Positions 27,870 to 35,836 of a DNA stretch of 64,000 nt are shown here, piece by piece. Origin of the DNA: Rhizobiaceae bacterium. Its GTDB lineage: Bacteria; Pseudomonadota; Alphaproteobacteria; Rhizobiales; Rhizobiaceae. The stretch spans positions 1 through 64,000 of the forward strand of contig JAIXTO010000071.1 in the NCBI GenBank assembly GCA_027483885.1, written 5' to 3'. The position numbers were made by a program, and so were the translations under genes. The notes under the pieces were generated by a model, which saw nothing but the letters and a program-made list of their open reading frames with translations, was not told the DNA's origin and ran no database searches. Positions within the stretch are counted from its first letter, which is position 1; every line of letters starts with the position of its first letter.

Positions 27870-30001
27870 CGATGGTTCTCCGTGGCACCGCGTGCCGCAT
27901 TATCGCCTGGGCGGCGGCCGCGAAAGCGCCGCCAGACGCCGTCATCCGCCATCATATCGGTCAAAAGTCCTTCGCGCAGACCGCGATCGGCAACCCGCAT
28001 GCGCTGGCTTGGCCAGCGTCTGCGGATCGCTTCCAGAATGGCGCAGCCCGCCAGCACCAGATCGGCGCGATCCGGCCCGATGCAGGGGTTTGCCGCGCGG
28101 CCCTCGAAATCCCAGGACAAAAGCTTTTCCTGCATGGCGCTTACTTCCGCATCCGAAAGCCAGAGGCCATCCACCTTGCGCCGGTCATAACGCGGCAGAT
28201 CGAGATGCACGCCGGCAAGCGTGGTGACCGTGCCGGACGTGCCGATGAGGTGAAAATCCTCATCCGGACGTGCGCTTTCCTCGCCAAGTGCGGGGCATTC
28301 GAAACCGGCAAGCATGCCCTCCACCTCGTCGACCATGGCCGAAAACACGGCGGGCGTGACATTTTGCCCGCCATGGCGTTCCGAAAGCGTTACGACGCCG
28401 ACCGGCAGCGATGTCCAGTGGGTGATGTGGTTGGCAAGCCGCGAGGAGCGGTTGTCGCGAATGCGGATGACCGCGATTTCCGAGGAGCCGCCGCCGATAT
28501 CGAAAAGCACGACGGAACGCGCCTCGCGCCCGACCAGCGACGAGCAGCCGGAGACCGCCAGCCGTGCCTCGGTTTCCCGGTCGATGATCTCCAGCTCGAG
28601 CCCGGTCTCCCTGGTGACGCGGGCCAAAAATTCCTCGCCATTGGCGGCAGCCCGGCAGGCTTCCGTCGCAATCAGCCGCATCTTGCGGATCGGCCGGTTG
28701 GAAAGTTTTAGCGCGCAGATGCGCAGCGCTTCCACGGCCCGGTCCATCGCCTCGGTGGAAAGGCGTCCCGTCGCGGCAAGCCCTTCCCCCAGCCGCACGA
28801 TGCGCGAAAACGCATCGACGACACGAAACTGGCCCGGCCGCGTTGGCTGGGCAATCAGCAGGCGGCAATTGTTGGTGCCAAGATCGAGTGCCGCGTAAAG
28901 ATCATCCGGCGCGCCACGATCGGACGCTGCCCGCTCTGATGTTGCCCGATCTGATGTTGGTCGATCTGATGCGCCGCGGAAAACCGTCCCCGCCGCTTCG
29001 CCGGCAAATCCCGCCTGGCCGCGTGGCTCCTTCGCGGGCCCTGCAAAGCCCGGCTTTCCATGCCCCCCTTTGGCATGCCCGCCATGGGTGCCGTGGGCAC
29101 CTTGCGGATGTGCGCCTGAAGAATGCGACATGGAATGAGACCGCGACTGCGGACCAGAATGGGAACCGGCGGATGAACGTCCGCCACCCCCGGCCTGCCC
29201 ACTCAAATGCCCACCCGGATCACCGCCGCCTGCATGGGGGCTTGCACGAGAACCGGGGTGGCGAGCCGCATGCCCGCCGGCCGCCCGCGCGCCGTGCCCA
29301 GCCTGATGGGCGCCGCCCCCGGAATGCCCAGCCTGATGGGGCGCATCGGTTGAACCATGCGCCGCCGCTTGGCCTGAACCCGAGCCAGAACCGTGGCCTG
29401 AATGTCCCTGCGATGCATGACCGGCGCGGCCGGCGCCCCCCTTGCCGGTCGGTGCCAGCGGGCGTCCCTGCAGGCTGCGCGCCTCGCCTTTGGCGCGACC
29501 CCGCCGGCGACGACGGCCCGAGGAGGTTTCACGTCCGTCACGGCCCTCAGCCCCATCACCCGGGCGCCCTGTTCCGTCCGGAAGTGCTAGACCGTTCTCT
29601 CGCGCTGCACCCTCGCCTTTGCCGGCGCGTTCGCCACCATCGATCCGAGCAGAGGCTGCATGGCTTCCCCCTGACGTCCTTGCCGACGCCACGCGAGAAT
29701 GACCTGCAGCATCCGGTGTTCCGGCCACGGCCTCTGCACCGCCACCCGGACCCTTGCCTTGTCCTTGGCCCTTTGCGCCACGCGAACGGCGGCGCTTGCG
29801 CTTGCGCGGCGGGCCGGTATCGTCTTTTATATCCGGGCGTCCGGCATCCAGGCCTGCGCCCTTGTCGATGCCATGCGCAACAGCCGCGGACGGCGGCTTG
29901 CCGCTCCGCTTAGCCTTTCGGCGACGGCCGGATTTTTCGTCCGGTCGTCCTGCTGCTGACGCCCCGCCTTCGGGCGGCTTTCCGCCGCTGTCGGGGTTCA
30001 T
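27866..30001 (-). CDS. Ppx/GppA-family phosphatase with a 365-residue disordered N-terminal extension
   Basis: Exopolyphosphatase/guanosine pentaphosphate phosphohydrolase family. The catalytic part is the C-terminal 345 residues: [27 protein letters not shown] and [14 protein letters not shown] are the ASKHA nucleotide-fold signatures. Before it come about 365 residues of low complexity: Lys/Arg clusters (near 24-33, 66-74, 162-170), then a Gly/His/Ser/Ala stretch (about 190-320) and ASDR-type repeats just before the fold. Start is uncertain: 30001 ([13 protein letters not shown]), 30016 and 30019 are all ATG with poor ribosome sites, and the frame is open to 30163. Operon with rlmE by ATGA overlap, a pairing common in rhizobia. 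The extension may bind polyphosphate or RNA. Confidence 0.9.
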   Translation of the reverse strand: MNPDSGGKPPEGGASAAGRPDEKSGRRRKAKRSGKPPSAAVAHGIDKGAGLDAGRPDIKDDTGPPRKRKRRRSRGAKGQGQGKGPGGGAEAVAGTPDAAGHSRVASARTSGGSHAASARIDGGERAGKGEGAARENGLALPDGTGRPGDGAEGRDGRETSSGRRRRRGRAKGEARSLQGRPLAPTGKGGAGRAGHASQGHSGHGSGSGSGQAAAHGSTDAPHQAGHSGGGAHQAGHGARAAGGHAARHPGSRASPHAGGGDPGGHLSGQAGGGGRSSAGSHSGPQSRSHSMSHSSGAHPQGAHGTHGGHAKGGHGKPGFAGPAKEPRGQAGFAGEAAGTVFRGASDRPTSDRATSERAASDRGAPDDLYAALDLGTNNCRLLIAQPTRPGQFRVVDAFSRIVRLGEGLAATGRLSTEAMDRAVEALRICALKLSNRPIRKMRLIATEACRAAANGEEFLARVTRETGLELEIIDRETEARLAVSGCSSLVGREARSVVLFDIGGGSSEIAVIRIRDNRSSRLANHITHWTSLPVGVVTLSERHGGQNVTPAVFSAMVDEVEGMLAGFECPALGEESARPDEDFHLIGTSGTVTTLAGVHLDLPRYDRRKVDGLWLSDAEVSAMQEKLLSWDFEGRAANPCIGPDRADLVLAGCAILEAIRRRWPSQRMRVADRGLREGLLTDMMADDGVWRRFRGRRPGDNAARGATENHR

Positions 30002-30335
30002 CACTGATCTATCCATCATGCCGCGCAAGAGCCGTAAGCCCGCTGCGGCGTTAATCGTTTCGTTGACAAGAGGATAACAGCAGCGGACGATTTCGCCAAT
30101 GGCTTTGTCACGGGCCTGATATTGCCACATCATCGACCCCACGCGGCCTGCCCGGACGCCCACCCGAAAGCCCCGCCGACCTCTCGTCTCTCACGCAGCA
30201 GAAAAAGTGCCCGCTCGGCACTTGATCGACCCAGAAAATCTGTTACAAGGCGCCCACCGACGCGGTTCGGTGACGGGAAGACCGGCCCGTAGCGACACCA
30301 TCCGCACAGTCCGAAACATAAATGTTTCAACGGAT

Positions 30336-30409
30336 TGGGGAATAGTTCAACGGTAGAACGACGGACTCTGACTCCGTTAATCTTGGTTCGAATCCAGGTT
30401 CCCCAGCCA
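30336..30409 (+). tRNA. tRNA-Gln (CUG anticodon)
   Basis: 74-nt cloverleaf: acceptor TGGGGAA pairs with TTCCCCA followed by G and encoded CCA; D-arm GTTC/GAAC; anticodon stem ACGGA/TCCGT with loop CTCTGAC giving anticodon CTG (reads CAG); T-arm CTTGG/CCAGG with TTCGAAT loop. The 3' end borders an accessory segment, but I find no repeat of the tRNA end further along the window. Confidence 0.96.
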
Positions 30410-30512
30410 ATCTCTTTTAGCCCTTCCTGAAGTTCCAGATTGCCCAGCGATTTAAGGCGGATGGACCCGTGCAGTGGTCTGGAGCAAGCACACTGCCCCC
30501 ACTTATCTGCCC

Positions 30513-31259
30513 CTACTCCGATTTGATCGTATCTGAGTGGCGTAACGCAGCACTAATTTCGTCAAGCGCCGCATTACGAAGATAGCCGGGCGCGCCACTC
30601 ATGGCAGGCGCACTTGCGTACGTGAGCAACCCTCGAATGCTAAGTTCATGGAGAACATGACTAGCCTCGCGATGCTCGAACTGCAGCCCACTCGGGTCCG
30701 AAATTCCTATGAAGTCTCTGACCGTCAGGACAAAATCACGTCCGGCGCGCGCCAATTCGGGCGGGTGGTCGAAGATGAGGATGCAGCGGACAAGGGCAGC
30801 AAGCTCCTTGTAAGTTAGCAAGTGGAGCTTTTGCGCAGCTCTGCCAACGCGCCCCACGTCTCGTGTCGAAGCGTCATCCTCCAGTTCGCCCGCGATCAGC
30901 TTAGCGAGGACCGCAAGATTGTGGTCATACTCGCCTCAGCGGACCTGCTCCAGAAAGCGATAGTAGGCTGGGACAAAGAACTCAAATTGCGGATCATCGA
31001 GCGCGCCAAGACCACGTCGCCGCAATTCTTCCAAGAGCATCTTTTCACCGCTCTGCATCTTCCGCTTTACCGCGAGCGCGACCATCTCCCGGAAGGCCGT
31101 TCCAACACCGGGGAAAAGCTGTTCGAGGGCAGCGGCCTGTCCGGCGGTATTCGGGAAATCGCCATAGTCGCCGACACGACCGACCTGGAGTGTAAGGCCG
31201 CACGAGGCCGTCCGCCGTCGGAACAGAAGAACCGCTCCTGGGATGCGACAAGCCGACAA
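30513..31259 (-). pseudogene. Interrupted gene of unknown function (in-frame TGA)
   Basis: Two same-frame pieces, 31259-30936 (107 aa, ending FFVPAYYRFLEQVR) and 30857-30513 (114 aa from a GTG), are separated only by a TGA at 30936-30938 and 26 open codons that read smoothly (GEYDHNLAVLAKLIAGELED). This looks like one gene of roughly 249 codons with a nonsense mutation. The first piece has only a TTG start and the frame is open only to about 31286, so the 5' end also seems lost. Helical, Leu/Arg/Glu-rich; I do not recognise the family. Alternatives are two small genes or stop readthrough. Confidence 0.5.
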
Positions 31260-31267
31260 CCTTGCAA

Positions 31268-31354
31268 CTAGATCGGCTTGCCGTTCTCAACACGGACCAA
31301 GGCTAATGTAGCGGCAACACCCAATGCAATTATATATGCGCCACGCATAGACAT
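31268..31354 (-). other. Possible 28-residue hydrophobic mini-ORF
   Basis: ATG at 31354 (second ATG 31348) opens a short frame, MSMRGAYIIALGVAATLALV plus eight polar residues, like a single membrane anchor. It may be the original N-terminus of the broken gene that follows, which is in another frame by one base. Its first codons overlap the TATGC-N5-GCATA operator at 31335-31349. Could equally be chance. Confidence 0.3.
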
Positions 31355-31388
31355 TGCGTGATTTTCATGTTTATATGCTTCATGCATA
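31335..31388. promoter_or_regulatory. Two TATGC-N5-GCATA operators upstream of the PaiB-like gene
   Basis: Perfect inverted repeats TATGC GCCAC GCATA (31335-31349) and TATGC TTCAT GCATA (31374-31388), centres 39 bp apart. The same arrangement recurs at 32905-32954 in front of the MarR and DUF417 genes. The MarR protein encoded at 32380-32892 is the natural candidate to bind, which is inference. The second copy lies 48 bp before the PaiB-like ATG. Confidence 0.75.
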
Positions 31389-31436
31389 CAATTCTTGCAG
31401 CCGTATGAATCCCCAAAAATCAGACGAGGACAGAAC

Positions 31437-32117
31437 ATGCATTATGCTGAATACAAACATACCGACGCAGCACTGATTCAGGCCCTGGTCGAAACATTTC
31501 CATTTGCTGCCATATCCGTGAATGGTGCCGAAGGTCCGCGTATCGCCCACGCGCCGCTGACCTTCCGATCTGGAAACGCCCCGACGGGGGCACTTGAATT
31601 CCATCTGGCAAGGGCAAATCCAATTGCCCGCGACATGAAGACTGGCGTGCCCGTCACGATCCTGGTTCAGGGACCCGGAGCCGCGATATCGCCGAGCTGG
31701 TTCAGCGCGAGCTTTCCAGGACCCGAGTCAGATCGCAGCAGGACGGCCCCAACCTATAACTACATCAGCCTGATCATGCATGGGCGGCTCACATTCATGG
31801 ACGACCCTGCCCTGCAGCGCCAGATCAAAGACCTTGTGATCGCCAGCGAACCGGAAGGTGGATGGCAGACGGAAGAACTGGCGCCCGATCTCTGGCAGGG
31901 CTGGCGCAAGCTCATCCAGGGGTATCGGCTCGAAATCGCGAGCTTCGATCTGACCGCGAAGCTGTCCCCAGGTGACGTCCCGGAAGACAGACGCGGCGTC
32001 ATCGAAGGGTTGTTGAGGCGTGGAGTGCTGGCCGACACCAGCATGGCACATCTCATCGGCGGCTATGATGGCACGTCAGAGACTCTCCAGTCGCTTGTCC
32101 GCTCGTTAAAGCGTTGA
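31437..32117 (+). CDS. FMN-binding negative transcriptional regulator, PaiB family
   Basis: 226-residue split-barrel protein of the PaiB group (flavin reductase/pyridoxamine oxidase-like fold). The ATG at 31437 (MHYAEYKHTDAALIQAL) has GAGGA six bases upstream and is preferred over an upstream in-frame ATG at 31395. Typical segments are ALEFHLARANPIARDM, NYISLIMHGRLTFM and WQTEELAPDLWQGWRKLIQGYRL-type wording shortened here. Bacillus PaiB represses sporulation and protease genes; proteobacterial members are little studied and may be flavin-dependent enzymes. Two TATGC-N5-GCATA sites lie just upstream, suggesting control by the neighbouring MarR protein. Confidence 0.85.
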   Translation: MHYAEYKHTDAALIQALVETFPFAAISVNGAEGPRIAHAPLTFRSGNAPTGALEFHLARANPIARDMKTGVPVTILVQGPGAAISPSWFSASFPGPESDRSRTAPTYNYISLIMHGRLTFMDDPALQRQIKDLVIASEPEGGWQTEELAPDLWQGWRKLIQGYRLEIASFDLTAKLSPGDVPEDRRGVIEGLLRRGVLADTSMAHLIGGYDGTSETLQSLVRSLKR

Positions 32118-32133
32118 CGGTAAAAAGGGAGAA

Positions 32134-32277
32134 ATGACTAAGCCTGGGGTCGTCCCTTCAGCAAAAACAATCGTTTCCGATCCAATGATCGTCGCGATGT
32201 TGCCTTTTGTTGCGCAACCCGTTGCGATCGATCGGCGAGCCGAATTGAACTACGCAGACACATGCGAACGCGGCTAA
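32134..32277 (+). other. Short reading frame after the PaiB-like gene (47 residues)
   Basis: ATG at 32134 is preceded by AAAAAGGGAGAA, a good ribosome site 16 bp after the PaiB-like stop, and runs 47 codons to TAA. The product (MTKPGVVPSAKTIVSDPMIV...) has no recognised motif and may be the surviving N-terminus of a truncated gene. The rest of 32118-32379 shows nothing recognisable. Confidence 0.3.
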
Positions 32278-32379
32278 ACCTATGCTGCATTCTCATGTGC
32301 CGTCATTCCGTACAAGTCATTGCGACCGTTTAGCCAGTGGCTTGACGTGCCAAATGCAGTAGCCTGCTTCGCTCATGTG

Positions 32380-32892
32380 TCATGCTTTTGCCTGGAGGCT
32401 GCAAACAACCGGGCAGTTCGGACAAGAACTGAAATCGCAGAGCCGGCAAACTGAATAGGCGTGATCGAGGTCCTCGACAAAATTCACCAGCAGTTTTTCC
32501 GTCAGCAAGCGATAGGTCTCCCTTTCAACCTGAGTGAGACCATTTAAAGCTCGTGCTATGCGCTCAAAGCGTGAAGACAGAATAGCATCACAGCGCGTGT
32601 CCCCGGCTTCCGTGAGGTGAAGAGCGACAGCCCGGCGATCGCTGGCGCTCGCGTGCCTCATCACAAGGCCATCTGCGACGAGCCGATCCACCAGTCGGAC
32701 GGTAGCAGAATGAGACAGGCCAAGTGCCCGCCGCATCTGCTCGATGGGCATGCCCGGTTCGTGCCGCAACAGCGCTATCGCCGCCGCCGCCTGCCCTTTT
32801 TCGGGAGCCTGGTTTTCTGTTTCGCGCAACACCGCATCAGCGAGTCCCAAGACCAGCGCGCCAATTACATTTTCTGTCTTTTTCTCATCCAT
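32380..32892 (-). CDS. MarR-family regulator with C-terminal cysteine cluster
   Basis: 170 residues. A winged-helix core (PIEQMRRALGLSHSATVRLV, then wing ASASDRRAVALHL) is flanked by dimerisation helices. The last 25 residues contain Cys149, 152, 157, 160 and 164 (CxxCx4CxxCx3C), plus Cys101 in the core; this suggests a redox or metal switch. It is transcribed away from the DUF417 gene, with two TATGC-N5-GCATA palindromes in the 83-bp gap and two more in front of the PaiB-like gene. Autoregulation and repression of both neighbours is inferred. I cannot name a characterised orthologue. Confidence 0.88.
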   Translation of the reverse strand: MDEKKTENVIGALVLGLADAVLRETENQAPEKGQAAAAIALLRHEPGMPIEQMRRALGLSHSATVRLVDRLVADGLVMRHASASDRRAVALHLTEAGDTRCDAILSSRFERIARALNGLTQVERETYRLLTEKLLVNFVEDLDHAYSVCRLCDFSSCPNCPVVCSLQAKA

Positions 32893-32904
32893 ACCGAAAA
32901 TATA

Positions 32905-32954
32905 TATGCACGACGCATAGACATCAAGCAGATTTAATATATGCTTGATGCATA
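32905..32954. promoter_or_regulatory. Two TATGC-N5-GCATA operators between marR-type and DUF417 genes
   Basis: Perfect inverted repeats TATGC ACGAC GCATA (32905-32919) and TATGC TTGAT GCATA (32940-32954), centres 35 bp apart. The spacing and even the flanks (TATATATGC..., GCATAGACAT, GCATACAA) match the pair at 31335-31388. Position between divergent start codons at 32892 and 32976 fits control of both genes. Confidence 0.8.
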
Positions 32955-32975
32955 CAAATTGAAGCAGAGATCAAA

Positions 32976-33497
32976 ATGACAAACAAGATTACATCCGTCG
33001 CAGACCGCGCCATCCTTGGCGTCGATCGCATCGTTCCCGCGGCCACGATCACGAAAATCGGGCGCGGCGTTGCCCTGGCCGGAGTGGTCCTTCCGCTCCT
33101 GCTTATTGGCGTTCTCAAGTTTACGCAGATAGAGGTCGATGCCCTCAAACCTCTCATCACAAATACACCTTGGCTCTCGTGGCTCTACCCTGCCTTCGGC
33201 GAGGTGGGCGCGACTGCCCTTTTGGGCACTGCAGAGATTTTCACGGCCATCCTGCTGATCGCGTCTCCCTGGTCGGCACGTGCCGGCGTACTCGGTGGTG
33301 CGATCGGTTCGTTGACCTTTCTCACCACGGTCTCGGTCATGTTCGCGCTCCCGATCTGGTACGCCGAACTTGGTGGCTTCCCCTGGATCAATCCAGTCGG
33401 CCAGTTTCTGCTCAAGGACGTATCGCTGCTCGGCGTCAGCATTTTCATTCTTGGTGAAAGCCTTGCACGTGTCAAAGCCCAGGCCTCGCTGACCTGA
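32976..33497 (+). CDS. DUF417 (YkgB-like) inner-membrane protein
   Basis: 173 residues with four hydrophobic helices; VLPLLLIGVLKFTQIEVDAL, NTPWLSWLYPAFGEVG and GFPWINPVGQFLLKDVSLLG are DUF417 hallmarks. From memory, the DUF417 protein RcrB of uropathogenic E. coli protects against hypochlorous acid and is under a redox-sensing repressor; other DUF417 proteins are uncharacterised. Here the gene lies divergent from a Cys-rich MarR gene with shared operators, compatible with an oxidant-induced defence. The link to reactive chlorine is inference only. Confidence 0.85.
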   Translation: MTNKITSVADRAILGVDRIVPAATITKIGRGVALAGVVLPLLLIGVLKFTQIEVDALKPLITNTPWLSWLYPAFGEVGATALLGTAEIFTAILLIASPWSARAGVLGGAIGSLTFLTTVSVMFALPIWYAELGGFPWINPVGQFLLKDVSLLGVSIFILGESLARVKAQASLT

Positions 33498-33600
33498 GCG
33501 CGCATTGCAAACAGGGCAGCATCCTTCGGGTCGCCGATCGCTGTCACGTTCACAGAACTCTGGAAGACTCGACGTTTATCGCAACCCTTATCCTGGATCG

Positions 33601-34258
33601 ATGATGGCATATCTCGAAGACATTTCCATTCCCGGCGTTGCGGTGCTTCTGTTTGCGGGAGCGTTCGCGCTCGGGGTAGCCATTCAGCATGGGTACCACC
33701 TGCGCGGTTCGTGCCATGTCTGATCTCATAAGGGATCGAAGGGCGGATGGATTATTGGGATTTTTCGAGTGTGGCCTATGGGCATTGCTTGTCGCGTGGC
33801 TACTGACGCCAGACATGGCCGTTCCGCGCTGGGAGCCCCTGGGCTCTCTATGCCTCGGAGCAGCTTTATTCGGAGCGGGGGCGACCCTCAACGGCGGCTG
33901 TGCATTCGGTTCGATTGCGCGTCTTGGAGAAGGTCGAGCCGAATTCCTACTGACTGGAGCGGGGGCATACTTTGCCTTTCGCTTCCTTGAAGCGATTGGA
34001 CAAGGCACAGTCGCTCCAATGGAGCATACTCCTGTCCCCGAACATGCCTTGCTCATCGTCGCGCTCGGTCTGCCCGGCCTCATCCTGTTGCGCTTTGCGC
34101 TGTGGAGACGGCCGCTGCGCGTAATTCTTAAGCTGTCATTCCTGATGGGTTTGATCGGAATCATTGGAGCTTTTGTCGGAGCCCTCCATCAGCCTTGGCC
34201 ATGGATGCCTGCGTTGAGACACATCGGGACCTGGCCGCTGGGCAGAAGACGAAACTGA
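33601..34258 (+). pseudogene. YeeE/YedE-family membrane protein, frameshifted
   Basis: ATG 33601 begins MMAYLEDISIPGVAVLLFAG and reads to IQHG, then runs into a stop at 33723. From about 33690 a second frame continues with the expected TTCAVRAMSDLIRDRRADGL and then NGGCAFGSIARLGEGRAEF, the Cys-containing signatures of YeeE/YedE (thiosulfate or sulfur-compound uptake) proteins. One extra base near 33688-33694 explains both frames. The 3' end is also shortened: the frame ends at 34258 inside sequence belonging to the next reading frame. The gene is probably dead unless the indel is a sequencing error. Confidence 0.8.
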
Positions 34259-34716
34259 GCGACCCGCGTTGGGTCGATCTGTTCGTGCGCGCGGGGCTGC
34301 CGGCGGTGCCCGAACCCGACATGGCGCTCTGGCTTCGATGCCACGCCCCGTTATGCGTCGCATTCGAGAGCGTCTCGATCGCGGGTGCCCGGCGGGGCAC
34401 CGGCGCGTCCTGGAAAGAGGCCATGGTGCTCGCGCATGGCATCCAGGAGAGCTTCAGGCTGATAAAGAGCCTCGGCTACCCGCTCTATCCATCGGGAAAG
34501 GCTTGGCTCGACAGGAGTCCAGCTTGGGTTGTCGCCGGCATGCTGTGGTCGATGTCGCGCATCCGTTCTTTCCGCGAACTGCTGGCCACTGGCGAAGGAG
34601 AATGCCGCGCCTTGGTCGATGTGATGGCGGCGGCTACGCGCTCAGACTCAACGATCACAGTTTCAAAAATCCTCGCCATGAAACCAAAGGACGTACTGAC
34701 GCCAACGCTTCGCTGA
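34195..34716 (+). pseudogene. Truncated ketopantoate-reductase-like protein, C-terminal half
   Basis: The frame (173 codons) reads TKLSDPRWVDLFVRAGLPAV, then HAPLCVAFESVSIAG and YPSGKAWLDRSPAWVV, which resembles the helical C-terminal domain of ApbA/PanE-type reductases. The N-terminal Rossmann domain is missing, and the 5' part overlaps the end of the YeeE remnant, so the two genes appear to have been joined by a deletion near 34240. An ATG at 34195 could start it, but function is unlikely. Family call is from memory and moderate. Confidence 0.5.
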
Positions 34717-34777
34717 ACGGAGCGCGGAGCGAACCCCTATGGGGCCCGCTCCGCGTAGATTTCGACAGTCGTAAAGC

Positions 34778-35743
34778 TCAGTAGTTGGCGCTGTAGACCA
34801 GCGGCACCCAGTCGTAGTTCGTCTCGTCGCGCCTCACATGGCCGATGCCCGGAAAGGCGTGATGGGCACCTGCGACCAGATATTTCTGATCGGCGGCCTC
34901 GGCGAAAGCGAGGGAGCGCGTGGCTGCAGCCGTCGTCTGGTCCACGTCGAAGTCGACTGTGACCTCCGGATGGTCATACTGCAGCACATCGCCGTGGGCG
35001 ATGTCACCCCAGAACACAATCTTCTCCCCATGGCTTTCCACGATAATGCCGCTGTGACCAGGGGTATGACCGGCCCGCAGCACCGAGCCGAATCCGGGCA
35101 AGGGAGCGGCATCGTCGGCAAAGGTTTCGAACTTTTTCGCATCGATGTAAGGGCCAACGCATTGCAAGGCCTGTGCGATTTGCGGACCCAGAACTTTGTC
35201 GGCCTTGACCTCGGCATCGGCTTTCAGCCAGAAGTCCGCCTCGCGTTGATTGACGTGCAGGATGGCGTTTTGAAACACCCGCTTGCCATTGGCAACCAGA
35301 CCGCCGGAATGATCGGCATGAATGTGCGTGAGGATGACGTCGTCGATCTGGTCTGCCCGGTAGCCCGCAGCCTCGATGTTGGAGACGAGTTTGCCGAGGG
35401 CCGGCCCCATCAGCGCGCCCGTCCCGGCGTCGATAAGAACGAGCTTCTCGCCGATGTTGACCAGATAGGCGTTGACTGAAATTTCCTGATCCGCCTGGAA
35501 ATGACCGGTCAGATAGGTTTCCGCGTCACTTTCTGTAATGTGCTTGTAGATCTTCGACATCGGAAGCTTCACCGTGCCATCGGAGAGTGCGGTGATCTCG
35601 TAATCACCCAGTTTCATGCGGTAGAAGCCGGCGGCCTGTTTGCCAACCATGGGTGCCTTGGCGAAGGCAAGCGACGGGGCGACGAAAGGTGCGGCAATGA
35701 GGCCGGTCAGGGCGCTTTTGAGAATGGAACGGCGGAATGGCAT
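34778..35743 (-). CDS. Exported metallo-beta-lactamase-fold hydrolase
   Basis: 321 residues. ATG at 35743 follows AAGGA. FRRSILKSALTGLIAAP is a twin-arginine-like signal. The metal site is ILTHIHADHSGG, with GHTPGHSGIIVE and GDIAHGDVLQYDHP. It is a paralogue in type of the protein at 24.5 kb, with the same C-terminal pattern (HHAFPGIGHVRR versus YHMPFPAVGYVEK). The divergent LysR gene 93 bp away probably regulates it. Quorum-lactone or aryl-ester substrates are possible; none can be assigned. Confidence 0.88.
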   Translation of the reverse strand: MPFRRSILKSALTGLIAAPFVAPSLAFAKAPMVGKQAAGFYRMKLGDYEITALSDGTVKLPMSKIYKHITESDAETYLTGHFQADQEISVNAYLVNIGEKLVLIDAGTGALMGPALGKLVSNIEAAGYRADQIDDVILTHIHADHSGGLVANGKRVFQNAILHVNQREADFWLKADAEVKADKVLGPQIAQALQCVGPYIDAKKFETFADDAAPLPGFGSVLRAGHTPGHSGIIVESHGEKIVFWGDIAHGDVLQYDHPEVTVDFDVDQTTAAATRSLAFAEAADQKYLVAGAHHAFPGIGHVRRDETNYDWVPLVYSANY

Positions 35744-35836
35744 GGGATGATCCTTCGGTGACGCGTGGGGAACGGCTTGCAAGTCCATGCCCATCAGCTA
35801 AGGATGTCTTGGTCAGCAAACAAATCGATACCAATC

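Noticed and set aside
30822-31271. Plus-strand frame of 149 codons opposite the broken gene after the tRNA
   Set aside because: Considered because the minus strand is interrupted, but the minus strand reads as a more natural protein and continues across the stop; neither is certain.
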